64,000 nt of DNA from Yinghuangia sp045039925 (lineage in GTDB: Bacteria; Actinomycetota; Actinomycetes; Streptomycetales; Streptomycetaceae). Made by a program: the position numbers and the translations under genes. The notes beneath the pieces were generated by a model. It saw only the letters and a list, made by a program, of their open reading frames with translations. It was not told the DNA's origin and made no database searches. The first letter of the stretch is position 1; the number at the start of each line of letters is the position of its first letter. The stretch covers positions 1,984,001-2,048,000 of the forward strand of contig CP108400.1 of the NCBI GenBank assembly GCA_045039925.1, given 5' to 3'. Below, in pieces: positions 1 to 9,773 of the stretch.

Positions 1-1339
1 GCTTCGAGGAGATCTGACCCGACTGGGAGGAGTGCGCCTCATCGGCGATGACGGCGAACCGCTTGCCCTTTAGGCCGGCATCGCTCCGGATCTCGTGCAG
101 CGCGTGCGGGAACGTCTGCACCGTCACCGCGATGATCAACTCACCGTGCTTCAACGCCTGCGCCAGCAGACCGGACTTCGACTTCGCGCCCGCCTTGCGG
201 ACGTCCTCGGGGCTGATCGTCGCGACGATCTTGCCAGTGCCGTCGATCTGCCGAATCGCATCCTGCAGCTGGGAGTCGAGCACGGTGCGGTCCACAACCA
301 CGATGACCGAGTCGAAGACCTTCTGATCGTCGACATGCAGCCGCGCCAGTCGGTGGGCCGTCCAGGCGATGGTGTTCGTCTTCCCGGACCCGGCCGAGTG
401 CTGAATCATGTACCGCTGCCCGACACCCTCTTCCTTCACCGCCTCGACGATGCTCGTGACGGCCTCCCACTGGTGGAAGCGCGGGAAGAGCATGCTCGTA
501 CGCCGCACCGATGTTCCGGTGGTGACGTCCCACTCCTCCTTGGTCTGCACGATCATCAGCCGACCGATGATGTTCAGCCAGGCGTGTTTCTCCCAGACGC
601 GTTCCCACAGGTACGCCGTCGACGACCGTCCTTCCGCGCCGGGCGGGTTGCCGGCACCGCTGTCTAAGCCGATGTTGAACGGCAAGAAGTGGGTCTTCTC
701 ACCCTCCAGCCTCGTGGTCATCGCCGCCAGGTCGTTCGAGACCGCGAAGTGCACCAGCGCCCGGTGACCGAACGACAGCAACGGCTCCGGCCGCCCGTTC
801 GTCAAAGGATTGCGATCGTGCTTGTACTGGTGGACCGCCTCATCCAGGGACTGCGTGAAGTCGGTCTTCAGCTCCACCGTGGCCACCGGGAGCCCGTTGA
901 CAAAGAACACCAAATCGATACTGCGCTGGTCGGCAGTCGAGAAGCGCACCTGCCGCACCACCCGCACCCGCAGCGCCTCGTAGTGCGCCGTCGACGTCGG
1001 GTTAAGCGACGTCTCCGGACGGAACTGCGCGATGGTCAACCGACCACCGCCGATGTACTGCACCCCATTACGCAGGATGTTCAGCGTCCCACCGCCATGT
1101 TCCAGCGGCCTGTCCAGCGCCGCGGTCAGCACATCGAGGAACTTCGCCTGCGACCCCGCCGCCTTCAACGCCTTCTCGTACGCCGACTTCTGGGTCGCCT
1201 CTAGCCACGCGAACAGGTCCTCGGGGAACAGCGCCCGCTCACGGTCATATCCGGTGTCGTTGGCCGAATAGAGCCACCCGTGGACCGCGAGGTGCTCGCA
1301 GATCTCAGCCTCGAAGACGTCCTCGTTGTGGTCAGCCAT
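1..1339 (-). CDS. hsdR: Type I restriction enzyme, R (motor/nuclease) subunit, 3' part missing
   Basis: DNA translocase and endonuclease subunit of a type I restriction-modification system. About 446 codons are in the window; the C-terminus lies beyond the left edge. Visible in order: an N-terminal nuclease domain with a PD-(D/E)xK-like VELKT motif near residue 150, Walker A HSAGSGKTNT near residue 314, and the DEAH box (IADEAH) near residue 432, so the helicase part is only begun. The ATG overlaps the hsdS stop by one base (TGATG), which suggests translational coupling. It is the last gene of the hsdM-hsdS-hsdR operon. The visible part has no frameshift. The family assignment is firm; whether the enzyme is intact cannot be judged. 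Confidence 0.95.
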   Translation of the reverse strand, partial: MADHNEDVFEAEICEHLAVHGWLYSANDTGYDRERALFPEDLFAWLEATQKSAYEKALKAAGSQAKFLDVLTAALDRPLEHGGGTLNILRNGVQYIGGGRLTIAQFRPETSLNPTSTAHYEALRVRVVRQVRFSTADQRSIDLVFFVNGLPVATVELKTDFTQSLDEAVHQYKHDRNPLTNGRPEPLLSFGHRALVHFAVSNDLAAMTTRLEGEKTHFLPFNIGLDSGAGNPPGAEGRSSTAYLWERVWEKHAWLNIIGRLMIVQTKEEWDVTTGTSVRRTSMLFPRFHQWEAVTSIVEAVKEEGVGQRYMIQHSAGSGKTNTIAWTAHRLARLHVDDQKVFDSVIVVVDRTVLDSQLQDAIRQIDGTGKIVATISPEDVRKAGAKSKSGLLAQALKHGELIIAVTVQTFPHALHEIRSDAGLKGKRFAVIADEAHSSQSGQISSK

Positions 1340-2553
1340 CACGCGGCCTCTCGTACGTCGATCTGGCCCGTCACCACCGCTGTGATCAGCACGGAGCGGC
1401 GCTCATGGACGAGCTCGATGAAGCGCTGCGTCTCGGCGATGAGCGTGTCGATCCTCTTGGTTGTCTCGTCCAGATGCGCAGCGAGTCGGCGCTGCTCGTC
1501 GATAGGTGGGAATGGGAGCGCGATCTCCCTCAACTTCTCGCCGGTGAGGTGGACGAAGGAGACCGATCCATAGTGGTTGGCGTAGTAGGCCGATTCGTAC
1601 AGGCGGAGCATCGACCAGTACACGAACCGGGCGTCGACCTGCGGGTCGACCCGGAGCCGGTTGACCGTCTTCTGAAAGGCGATCCCGGGCGCTGAGTCGA
1701 ACATGAACCCCGGTCGCCCGACCGTCGCGCCGCCCTCGATGAGCAGCACGTCGCCGAAACGGAGATCGAACGTACCCAACTCCGCTTCAGAGAACGGCAT
1801 CTCGTTGAGATCCACCAGGTTCACAGATCCGTCCGCACGGACATCCGCCGCACGGACATACGGCCGGAACTCGTCTCCTTCTCGGACTGCGCGTCCGGCA
1901 TCGAGCATCTTGCCGAGGCTGGTCTGGCCGATGTGCTTGATGCGGAGCCGGCGCCAGCTATCGGTAGGCGTTAGAGCTGACGTGACAACCGATGCGCGCC
2001 GTTCCCGGAGCATCTCGATCAGCCGCTGCTGCTCCTCGATGAGCGTGTCGATGCGGGCCGTCTCGCGGTCGAGGTAGTCGGCGATGACGCGCTGCTCCTC
2101 TGCAGATACGAGAGGCGCAGTCATCGACAGCAGGTCGGCGATGTTCAGTCGGGGAGTTCGAACGTTCCCAGCCTCTGTTCCGCCGATACCTCGAACCAAT
2201 CTGGCCATGGTCGCCACTGTGGAGCCGCTGGTGAGGAAGTAGTTCAGCCAACGTGAGTCGATCGTCGGGTCGACTCCCAACACCGCGTAGTCCGGACTGA
2301 CGATCCCGTCCTCCGGGGCGATGCCAAGGGCACCCTGGAACGCCCGCATACGGTTGATGACGAGGTCACCCGCGCGGCAGATCTTGTAGTTGGACAGATC
2401 CTCCGCCGCCGCCCTTGTAGTCGTGCCCGCCGCCTCCCGACGCCGAACACCCCAACTGATCGACACCGACAGAAGCGGCAGGGCTTCGGCTTCCACCCCC
2501 GCTCGCACATCGGATTCCGAAAGTAGCCACTTGAGGCGGACAGAGTCGCTCAT
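1339..2553 (-). CDS. hsdS: Type I restriction-modification specificity subunit S
   Basis: 404-residue DNA-recognition subunit. It has the usual two-half layout. Target-recognition domain 1 occupies about residues 1-150 and is followed by a helical conserved region (DYLDRETARIDTLIEEQQ) near residue 170. Target-recognition domain 2 spans about 205-350 and is followed by a second, similar helical repeat (HLDETTKRIDTLIAETQ). The two helices set the spacing of a bipartite target, which cannot be predicted from sequence alone. The ATG overlaps the end of hsdM by 4 bases (ATGA) and has a GGTGGAGGG ribosome-binding stretch. The length is typical of the family. Confidence 0.95.
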   Translation of the reverse strand: MSDSVRLKWLLSESDVRAGVEAEALPLLSVSISWGVRRREAAGTTTRAAAEDLSNYKICRAGDLVINRMRAFQGALGIAPEDGIVSPDYAVLGVDPTIDSRWLNYFLTSGSTVATMARLVRGIGGTEAGNVRTPRLNIADLLSMTAPLVSAEEQRVIADYLDRETARIDTLIEEQQRLIEMLRERRASVVTSALTPTDSWRRLRIKHIGQTSLGKMLDAGRAVREGDEFRPYVRAADVRADGSVNLVDLNEMPFSEAELGTFDLRFGDVLLIEGGATVGRPGFMFDSAPGIAFQKTVNRLRVDPQVDARFVYWSMLRLYESAYYANHYGSVSFVHLTGEKLREIALPFPPIDEQRRLAAHLDETTKRIDTLIAETQRFIELVHERRSVLITAVVTGQIDVREAA

Positions 2554-4295
2554 CCCTCCACCTCACGGAGAAGATCGAGGATCTTGGCGACCTGCTTGTC
2601 CAGGTCGGCGTCGATCTCGGCAAGAGGGCGAGGTGGGGTGTACCTGTAGAAATGGCGCGTGAACGGGATCTCGTAGCCGGTCTTGGTCTTGGCCCAGTCG
2701 ATCCAGGCGTCAGGAACGTGCGGCTTCACCTCCGCGTCGAAGTACGTCTGGATGACTTCGTGCTCCCCTGCCACGCCGGCGGTTGAGCCACCGTAGGTGA
2801 AGGGCACGTTTTCGGTGTCACGCTTTTTCGAGTCGGGCTTCGGGTTGCGCTTGCGGTCGACGACAGGGTTCCCGCCCTCATCGAGCAGGGGACGCTCGAC
2901 GGTGATGGTCCAGTAGCCGAACTCGTCGTTGCGCAGCACCTTGGAGAGGTCGGAGTCGGCGTCCTCGAAGTCGGCGTACAACTGCACGACGTTGGCGCGG
3001 TCAGCGTCGCTGATCTCGCGTCCCTTGGATCCGAGGTTCTTGCGCATCTTGGTCCAGAACGACGTGCCGTCGATGAGTTGGACCTTGCCCTGGCGGTCGT
3101 GGTGCTTGGTGTTGTCGAGGATCCAGATGTAGGTGGCGATGCCGGTGTTGAAGAACATGTTGGTCGGCAGGGCGACGATCGCCTCGACGAGGTCGCTCTC
3201 CAGCAGCCACCTGCGGATGTTGGAGGGTCCGGATTCGGCCGCGCCGTTGAACAGCGGCGAGCCGTTCATGACGATGCCGACGCGGCCGCCGCCGTCTTCG
3301 GGTGCGCGCATCTTGTGGGCCAGGTGGAGCAGGAAGAGCATCTGGCCGTCGGAGGTTGCGGGGAGTCCGGGCGCGAAGCGGCCGTAGGGGCCGGCGGAGT
3401 CGCGCTCCTCGTTGACCGCTTTGGCGTACTGCTTCCAGTCCACCCCGTAGGGCGGGTTGGACATGGAATAGTCGAACTGGCGGCCCTTGAAGGCGTCGTC
3501 GGTGAGGGTGTTGCCGAAGGCGATGTTGGTCGTGTCGTGGCCCTTGGCGAGCAGGTCGGACTTGCAGATGGCGTACGACTGCGGGTTGTACTCCTGGCCG
3601 TACAGGCTCAGCTTCGCCTCGGGGTTCTGGGCGAGCAGGTGTTCCTCGGCCAGGGAGAGCATGCCGCCGGTGCCGGCGGTGGGGTCGTACAGCGACCGGA
3701 TGATGCTGCCTTCGGTGAGGTCGACATCCTTCTCCGCGAAGAGCAAGTCGACCAGCAACCGGATCGCGTCGCGGGGTGTGTAGTGGTCTCCGGAGGTCTC
3801 GTTCGCGGCCTCGTTGAACTTGCGGATGATGTACTCGAACGCATCCCCCATGTCTGCGTTGGAGACCACGCTGGGATGCAGGTCGACGGCGCCAAAGGAC
3901 TTGACGATCTCGCGCAGGAGCCCGGCCTTCTCCAGGGCCAGGATCTCCTTCTTGAAGTCGAAGTACTCGAACACGTCCACGTCGGCGGAGAACCGGTCGA
4001 TGTAGTCGGCGAGGTTGTCCGCCAGCCCGTCCGCATCGGCCAGCAGGTTCGCAAACTCGTAGTTGGAGGTGTTGTAGAACGCCCGCCCCGTGACCTTCTT
4101 GACCTCGACCTTGAGCCGGTTCGGATTCTCGTACCTCGCAGCCAGCTCCCGTACAGCCGCGCGGTCCGGCTCGAGTACGCAGTCAAGCCGTCTCAGAATG
4201 GTGAACGGGAGAATCACTGTCCCGTACTGGTTGGGGCGATAGGGGCCCCGAAGTTGGTCAGCGATTGACCAGATGAAGCTACCGAGCGTGCTCAC
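2550..4295 (-). CDS. hsdM: Type I restriction-modification DNA methyltransferase subunit M
   Basis: Adenine-N6 methyltransferase subunit of about 581 residues. An N-terminal HsdM helical domain (FIWSIADQLRG...YGTVILPF) is followed by the AdoMet motif I DPTAGTGGM near residue 205 and the catalytic NPPYG motif near residue 280. GTG at 4295 is chosen because it has a GGGGA ribosome-binding stretch five bases upstream and gives the usual N-terminus STLGSFIW; an in-frame GTG at 4307 is the alternative. It is the first gene of the operon, with hsdS and hsdR overlapping downstream. Any promoter should lie in the roughly 220 bp before it, where no clear hexamers stand out. Confidence 0.95.
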   Translation of the reverse strand: MSTLGSFIWSIADQLRGPYRPNQYGTVILPFTILRRLDCVLEPDRAAVRELAARYENPNRLKVEVKKVTGRAFYNTSNYEFANLLADADGLADNLADYIDRFSADVDVFEYFDFKKEILALEKAGLLREIVKSFGAVDLHPSVVSNADMGDAFEYIIRKFNEAANETSGDHYTPRDAIRLLVDLLFAEKDVDLTEGSIIRSLYDPTAGTGGMLSLAEEHLLAQNPEAKLSLYGQEYNPQSYAICKSDLLAKGHDTTNIAFGNTLTDDAFKGRQFDYSMSNPPYGVDWKQYAKAVNEERDSAGPYGRFAPGLPATSDGQMLFLLHLAHKMRAPEDGGGRVGIVMNGSPLFNGAAESGPSNIRRWLLESDLVEAIVALPTNMFFNTGIATYIWILDNTKHHDRQGKVQLIDGTSFWTKMRKNLGSKGREISDADRANVVQLYADFEDADSDLSKVLRNDEFGYWTITVERPLLDEGGNPVVDRKRNPKPDSKKRDTENVPFTYGGSTAGVAGEHEVIQTYFDAEVKPHVPDAWIDWAKTKTGYEIPFTRHFYRYTPPRPLAEIDADLDKQVAKILDLLREVEG

Positions 4296-4528
4296 AAGGT
4301 TCCCCACGAGAATCGTCTAGCAGTGAGGACACTTTGCCAGAGCCGGCCGCTATCGTCCCGCGGTTCAGCCACCGGACCCGTCTGACCGTTGAAGCGCTGA
4401 CCAGTACAACCTTCGTGCCGCTTCGAGGGTGCGGCTGCTCACGAGTTGCGGGTCGAGCGGCCGACGCCCGCATAGGGAGCGCGGCTCCGCGAAGACGCCG
4501 GCATCGCGGGATAACCGAGGGCGCTGGG

Positions 4529-5875
4529 TCAGCCGGTGGCCGGGTAGGCGCGGAGGTCACCGGTGGGGTCCTCGGCGAGCGCGGTGGTGGCGCTGACCTG
4601 GATCGGTGCGATGGTCGGAGTGGCGATGTCCTGTCCGGTGGTCGCGTCAAGCACGACGGCGCCGTTTCCGGCGGTGCCGTAGACGGCGCCGTGCCACAGC
4701 GTGGTGACGTGCGGGGCGACACGGTTGGCGGCCTGGTCCGGCAGCCGCCACAGTTCCTTGCCGCTGGTGGAGTCCAGTGCCATGACGATGCCGACGCCGG
4801 AGCAGACGGTGACGGATTTGTTGTCCCATGCGCAGCTCATGCCGTAGGTGGAGAAGCTGCTGGTTGCCTGCGCGGCGGGAATGACGTCGGCGGCGGTGTT
4901 GCCGTCGACGATCCGGAAGGTGGACTTGCCGCTGCTGTAGTCGCGGGCCTCGACGGCGACAAACGTGGGGCCTGCGGGCATCACCCTGGTCTCGTACAGG
5001 TTGTTGGGCAGGCTCCACCGTGGGTTCCCGTCGGTGACCGACAGCGCGGTGACCTTCTGCATGGTGTTCGTGCCGTCTCGGGGCTGGATGGTGATCACGG
5101 AGTCCCCGGCGACCGTCTGCCCCAGGTAGCCGTCCTTCGACCACACCGCGGTCTTGGTGCCGATGTCGATGCCGTGCACGGTTCCGGTCTCCTGATCGTT
5201 CACCGCGACCACGAGCATGGTGCCGCGCACGCCCAGGATGCTCGGCGCGGGCGACACGCCGCTGATTCTCGGTCCGGCACCGCCGGCCACCGGAACCGAC
5301 GCCGTCCAGGCGACGGCGCGCGTGGTCGGGTCCACGGCCATTACGTCGAGCACGGTGCGCCCAGCGGCGGTGCCGCGGCCGGGAATTGCGATCAGTTCGG
5401 GGAACAGCACCAGCGGTCGCCCGTCCACCTCGGCGATGATCGGGCGGCCGGGCATCACCAGGGCCAGTACCTGGTTCCCTGCGGAGTCCTGCTGCGCTGT
5501 GGCTGGCAGGCTCGGGGGTGTCAGGACGGCCGCGACTTGGCCCCGGGCGGCGTCGATCGCCTGGAGCCGGCCTTCGGAGTCGGCGGCGTACACGGTGCTG
5601 TCGTGCAAGACCCACGGCACTTGCGTGCCCATGGGCGTCGACGAGGTGTGCGACTTCGGCACCTGCGTGATCCCGGGCAACTCGACGCCGGTGCGCGCGA
5701 ACGTCTTCGGCGGGTCGAACCGGCGCGGCGGCTCCGGGGGCTGACTGGATTGACCTGTGGCCGCCCCCGAGCCCGCCGCCGGGCGCAGGGGCGGGGAGTG
5801 GGAATCTGAACATCCGGCGATAGCCGTCAGCATCGCCACTGCCACCGACCGGGCCATCCACGCCCGTACACGCAT
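4529..5875 (-). CDS. PQQ-like beta-propeller lipoprotein
   Basis: Predicted exported lipoprotein of 448 residues. The signal peptide runs from the chosen ATG to a lipobox ending LTAIAGC, so Cys about 21 would be lipidated. The start was moved 10 codons in from the longest frame because GGGGG precedes this ATG and the signal peptide then begins with a positively charged n-region. The mature part has a Pro/Gly-rich linker and then repeated blade-like stretches such as STSGKELWRLP and DATTGQDIATP, typical of PQQ-type propellers (PF13360-like). Such proteins are extracytoplasmic scaffolds or binding proteins; no enzyme residues are evident. It lies downstream of nothing obvious and its substrate is unknown. 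Confidence 0.8.
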   Translation of the reverse strand: MRVRAWMARSVAVAMLTAIAGCSDSHSPPLRPAAGSGAATGQSSQPPEPPRRFDPPKTFARTGVELPGITQVPKSHTSSTPMGTQVPWVLHDSTVYAADSEGRLQAIDAARGQVAAVLTPPSLPATAQQDSAGNQVLALVMPGRPIIAEVDGRPLVLFPELIAIPGRGTAAGRTVLDVMAVDPTTRAVAWTASVPVAGGAGPRISGVSPAPSILGVRGTMLVVAVNDQETGTVHGIDIGTKTAVWSKDGYLGQTVAGDSVITIQPRDGTNTMQKVTALSVTDGNPRWSLPNNLYETRVMPAGPTFVAVEARDYSSGKSTFRIVDGNTAADVIPAAQATSSFSTYGMSCAWDNKSVTVCSGVGIVMALDSTSGKELWRLPDQAANRVAPHVTTLWHGAVYGTAGNGAVVLDATTGQDIATPTIAPIQVSATTALAEDPTGDLRAYPATG

Positions 5876-6238
5876 CGCAACCCCCGTCAACCAGAACGTG
5901 ATCAAGCTCGGTCAGTCTAGAGATACAGCCCCGCTCGACAGACCGGCGGTTCCGGCTCCGCACACGCAGCGCGAGGGTGAGTTGAGCGTCGGCAACTCGG
6001 ATGCCGAAGAAGCCCTGGTCTGCTGGCCGTCCACGCAGGGGCCGACCTCGCCGGGGCTAGAACCATCCGTCCCGCGCTCGCGGGGGCGCTTCCATCATGC
6101 GTCCGTTTCCAGGTGGCAGCGGTTCTTCGGGTTTTCGAGGCTGCCACGTGCCGGAGAGAGCAGAATCGGCCTTACTGCGGCCGTGCCCAAACGGGAGACG
6201 GACTCGCCTCGTGGCCCTTGTTGGGAGGGACGTTCGAC
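5876..6238. other. Divergent intergenic region
   Basis: This 363-bp gap lies between the propeller lipoprotein (reading left) and the 6239 gene (reading right). An imperfect hairpin with arms GTGGCAGC (6114-6121) and GCTGCCAC (6149-6156) lies about 80 bp before the right-hand gene. No convincing promoter hexamers or small gene were seen. Confidence 0.4.
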
Positions 6239-7024
6239 ATGGGTTCGGAGCTGACACACGAAGAAGTGGAACGCCTCGTCTGCAAGCTGATTCGCGATCA
6301 CGGCGGCGACCCTGGATCGATGACTTCCGTTCTCGATCTGGCCGCACTCGGTCTGACCAACGGCGCCTGGCGCAACACCTGCGTGGAGAACTGGCACGCC
6401 GAAGGACGCCTGTCCGACGGCGACATGCTCCGTATCAACACCCGCACCACCCACGGCATCAGGCAGCGACTGCGCGGCTGGCTCAACGAATGCGGCTTCG
6501 CCGCCACCGACGACGCGGACGTCATGGACGAAGCCCACCCCGAGGACATCGACCGACTCGTTACCCGGATCTTCGCCTGGCTCACCAAACCCACGCGGCA
6601 GCTGCCGACCGGGGCAACGCTTGACGCCCTCGCCGGCGCCGATCGCGAGACGTACGAAGCCGGCGCGGACGAGGCGCTCAGCGGCGTCGCCGAACTCGCC
6701 GACGAGGAGGGTGCGGCTTTCGCGCTGCGCCGTGCGGCGGCCCACGGCGCCGGCACGTGCGCGAGGTGGTGGGGCCATCCTGCGTGGCCGGGACGTATCG
6801 AGCGACCCATGGTCGCCCTCGACGACCCGGCCGACGAACATTGGGGGTCACGCGGCGAGTTCCACCTGCGTCTCACCCCCGAGCCTGACGCGGTTCGCGA
6901 CCGGTCCGCGCTGCGCCGGCTCCTTCTCGGCAAGCCTTGGGAACTCGACAGCGACAGCGCCCAGTGGCTCGTCTCCGCCGGAATCGGTTACGCACGTGCG
7001 GACGTGCCCGGCAAGGCGACGTAG
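6239..7024 (+). CDS. Hypothetical protein, unknown family
   Basis: 261-residue soluble protein that I do not recognise. ATG at 6239 is preferred over the longer frame from 6113 because GGGAGGGA sits at good spacing before it. The first 40 residues are acidic and helical (THEEVERLVCKLI). No signal peptide or membrane segment is visible. Motifs such as WWGHPAWPG and GEFHLRL are distinctive but carry no known function for me. Its neighbours are a lipoprotein gene transcribed away from it and other unknown genes, in an accessory region with a restriction system. Confidence 0.7.
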   Translation: MGSELTHEEVERLVCKLIRDHGGDPGSMTSVLDLAALGLTNGAWRNTCVENWHAEGRLSDGDMLRINTRTTHGIRQRLRGWLNECGFAATDDADVMDEAHPEDIDRLVTRIFAWLTKPTRQLPTGATLDALAGADRETYEAGADEALSGVAELADEEGAAFALRRAAAHGAGTCARWWGHPAWPGRIERPMVALDDPADEHWGSRGEFHLRLTPEPDAVRDRSALRRLLLGKPWELDSDSAQWLVSAGIGYARADVPGKAT

Positions 7025-7190
7025 CGCCAAGCAGCCAGCGCGTTGCGCCGTCATACCCGATGAACTGCGTGGCTGCCGACCGTCCGGCCACAGATGCGGC
7101 GCGAGGTCGTACGCCGACCGCACGCGGAGCCACACAACTCACCGACACGACCCGTCGCTGCTGTTCACACGCGCCGGACCGGAGGCTCTC

Positions 7191-7403
7191 TCAACGGCGC
7201 CGAGAGAACGGATGCCAATCGAGCATGTCGTGGGCGGCCCTGCGCCGTTCCGGTTTCCTGTGCAGAACCGCGACCAGGACAGCGAGCACGTACGTGGTGG
7301 CCAGGGCGATATGAGAAAGGCGTCGAATCACGAGGCCGACGACGGCGAGCCACGGAAGGACTCCGGCGGCTGCGAAGACGCTGGCGACAAGCTGCACGGT
7401 CAT
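7191..7403 (-). CDS. Small two-span membrane protein
   Basis: 70-residue protein with two hydrophobic stretches (about residues 3-25 and 31-48) joined by a short basic loop (IRRLSH), then a basic tail rich in Arg/Lys (HRKPERRR). The ATG is preceded by a near-perfect AAGGAG ribosome-binding site (7411-7416) with seven-base spacing, which makes it a credible gene despite its length. It is transcribed away from the 7550 gene across a 146-bp gap. No family was recognised. A role as a membrane accessory or toxin-like peptide is possible but nothing in the sequence decides this. Confidence 0.6.
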   Translation of the reverse strand: MTVQLVASVFAAAGVLPWLAVVGLVIRRLSHIALATTYVLAVLVAVLHRKPERRRAAHDMLDWHPFSRRR

Positions 7404-7549
7404 GCATGAACTCCTTCAACTTCGGAGCCGGACGCAGTGCCCGGCGCTGAAGTCCATGGCACCGTCTGCCCAGCGCATGCTTCGCGTGGAGATGGTGGGT
7501 CTCCAAGTTCGGATCCAGCCGCCGGGCGTCGGGATGTAGCGTCGAAGGC

Positions 7550-8677
7550 ATGCCGCGCAAGCCCCAGCCCAGCCCCGCCGATCAAGAGCTGATCGATCAC
7601 GCACAACGCCATGGGCTACAAGTCTCGGCGCGTCAGCTCGAGACCTGGCGGCATGCAGGGCTGCTGCCGAGAAACATCCCGCGCGGCCTCGGACGCGGCC
7701 GGGGCAGTGTTTCCCGTGTGCACGACGACGCTCGCGGCATGGTGGTCTGGCTGGCTGAACACGCCCAGCGAGGACGGCGCCCGACCGATCTCGCGCTCCT
7801 GGCCTTCGCGGACGGACAGCCGCTCCCCGAAGAGACGGTCCGCGCCGCCTTCCGATCCGCGGCCGACGCCCTCACGCTGCCGGTGGAGCAGTCCCTGGAC
7901 TCCAACCCGGGGACATCAACTCCGGAGGCCGCAGCGGACGCGATCGCAGACCTGGTTGCCCAGGCCGGGCTGACCGGAACCATGCTCCCGCGCCGGGTTC
8001 GGGACATCGACAATCGCCTCCGGGCCACGGGACTGAGCTGGGCGCCCGACGCTGTCGCCCGCTTGGACCGACGGCCGCGTGATCACGAGCCCCTCACCTC
8101 GAAGGACCTCGCTGTCACGGCCCTGACGATGACCCGACTTGGCCGACAAGGCGTATCGAACCAGGAGATCGGCGACGTCACCCGCGCGCTCCTACCGGCC
8201 GACGCCGCAAGCCCGTTCGCCTCCATGATCGAACACCTCGGCGAGGATATGGCGGACGTTGCAGTCCCGGATCTCGGCGGTGCGGTCCCCGCTGGCGACG
8301 TCAGGGAGAAGCTGCGTGACCTGGCGGCCGACCAGCCACTCGAACTCCTGCGACTCGCGTGGTCGACCGTTGATGCCATTCAGGACTGGGCCGAGACGTT
8401 GTGTGCCGAAGTCGACGCCGAACTGGCCGCAGGTCAACCGGGAGACGCAGTCCGAGCATGGTTCCTTGCTGCCGCCCTGGGCGCCCGCATGTTCCTCGTC
8501 AAGGCGCTGCGCCCCGGGGAGCGCACACCGACGGATCAGGCCCAGTGGACCATCGAACTGCTCTTGATCCGCGACATGTTGCGCACGGTACATGCCCACG
8601 CTCCCGACGGGCACTGGGAGCGCCTGGAGGACCCGGCCGTACTCCCGGGATGCGTTCGGCGACTCGTCGATGCCTGA
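7550..8677 (+). CDS. Hypothetical protein with MerR-like N-terminal helix-turn-helix
   Basis: 375-residue protein. Residues about 15-60 (HGLQVSARQLETWRHAGLLP followed by a Gly/Arg wing GLGRGRGS) resemble the winged helix of MerR-type regulators. The remaining 300 residues are mostly helical and have no family I can name. There is no signal peptide or transmembrane segment. Spacing after the previous gene suggests its own promoter in 7404-7549. It may be a DNA-binding regulator of the accessory region, but the MerR similarity rests on pattern only. Confidence 0.6.
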   Translation: MPRKPQPSPADQELIDHAQRHGLQVSARQLETWRHAGLLPRNIPRGLGRGRGSVSRVHDDARGMVVWLAEHAQRGRRPTDLALLAFADGQPLPEETVRAAFRSAADALTLPVEQSLDSNPGTSTPEAAADAIADLVAQAGLTGTMLPRRVRDIDNRLRATGLSWAPDAVARLDRRPRDHEPLTSKDLAVTALTMTRLGRQGVSNQEIGDVTRALLPADAASPFASMIEHLGEDMADVAVPDLGGAVPAGDVREKLRDLAADQPLELLRLAWSTVDAIQDWAETLCAEVDAELAAGQPGDAVRAWFLAAALGARMFLVKALRPGERTPTDQAQWTIELLLIRDMLRTVHAHAPDGHWERLEDPAVLPGCVRRLVDA

Positions 8678-8811
8678 TCCATGAACCACGTCTTCGCCGT
8701 TCGCCGCAACACGGCCCCGAAGGCTCTTATGACCGGGCTGCGGTACACGGCGTCGACCGACAGCCTGCTCCTCAAGGTTCTAGGTGGCGACAGGCCCAGC
8801 CTCGGTCATCG

Positions 8812-9492
8812 TCAGTAGTAGTCGGAGTCGGAAGCCATGTCGGCGTACGACTCGGCGTCGGCTTCGATGACGCCGGAGTAGCCCCAGGTGAGGCGGCGGC
8901 CGAGTACGTGCAGGGCGTCGGCCCACTCGTAGAAGTTGATGATCCGCTCTTCGGGGCGAGCGGGGCGGGTATTCGCGCCGTGCCCAACGGTGTTGTACCG
9001 GAACGTCTCGCCCGTCTCATCCTCGGTGCCGAGCCAGTCCAGAACCTCGCGGGACACGGCGTCCATGCCCGTCTCGGGGAAGCCGCTGATGTGAACGATG
9101 GCCCGGTCCAGCGTGGTGGCAAGCTTCCTGAGGTTGTGTGTGTGCAGGTCCTTGTCGAGTTGGTGGAGCGATAGGTGCTCGAGGTTGCGGCCCTGCTGTT
9201 CCAGGTTCGCTGCGGCGCGCCTGATGAGTGCTTTGAGTGCCAGTTCGATGCCGTGCCGGTACAGGTAAAGAATCGGTACCGGAGGGCCATCGTTGGGCCA
9301 GTGGTCCTTCCAACGCTCGAAGGCATCGTCCGCCAGGTCGAGGTACGCATCAGCCAGGGCGAGTTCGCTCTCGTTCCAGCCGATCATGGCCATTTCGCGT
9401 TCCGGAGTGCTCGGCCGCGTGAGGTGCAGCTGCCTCTCCATCTCTTCCGCTGACATCCCGAGTTCGTCCATGCAAAGCAGCATCGCGTCCAT
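8812..9492 (-). CDS. HEPN-like protein with R-x5-H motif
   Basis: 226-residue, mostly helical protein. Two segments stand out: LYRHGIELALKALI near residues 77-90, and RYNTVGHG with Arg165 and His171. The second matches the R-x4-6-H signature used by HEPN ribonucleases. Both segments recur, in the same order, in the 10941 gene (LYQHGFELSCKCL and RNTIGH). The HEPN assignment is inferred from this pattern, not from a profile search. The start is uncertain: ATG 9492 lacks a good ribosome-binding site and the open frame continues to 10035. It lies on the same strand as the GIY-YIG gene, 281 bp downstream of it. Confidence 0.6.
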   Translation of the reverse strand: MDAMLLCMDELGMSAEEMERQLHLTRPSTPEREMAMIGWNESELALADAYLDLADDAFERWKDHWPNDGPPVPILYLYRHGIELALKALIRRAAANLEQQGRNLEHLSLHQLDKDLHTHNLRKLATTLDRAIVHISGFPETGMDAVSREVLDWLGTEDETGETFRYNTVGHGANTRPARPEERIINFYEWADALHVLGRRLTWGYSGVIEADAESYADMASDSDYY

Positions 9493-9773
9493 GCAGCGAC
9501 GGGTGCCACCGGTTTGCGAGGGCCGGACGCACTGCGGCGCTGTCGGCAGGGCCACAGTCCCGAGCCCAACTGCCGACGCAGAACTTCGCCGTCGTCCCGT
9601 GGCTGTGTCACGGAAATTCGCTTGGGAAGGTTCGTGCGGATCGCAGTACTGGACTGTCCGCGGCTGAGGACAACGAGCTCTGGGACGAGGCGTGGAAGAC
9701 GAGGCCTCCGCCAGGATCAACACCGAGTTGGACGGCCGTGAAGGGTCCTCCCTGCAACGCCCGTTGGACCGCT

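Noticed and set aside
3078..4268. Long rightward open frame opposite hsdM (396 residues)
   Set aside because: Antisense shadow of hsdM; composition is low-complexity Val/Gly/Asp with no domain.
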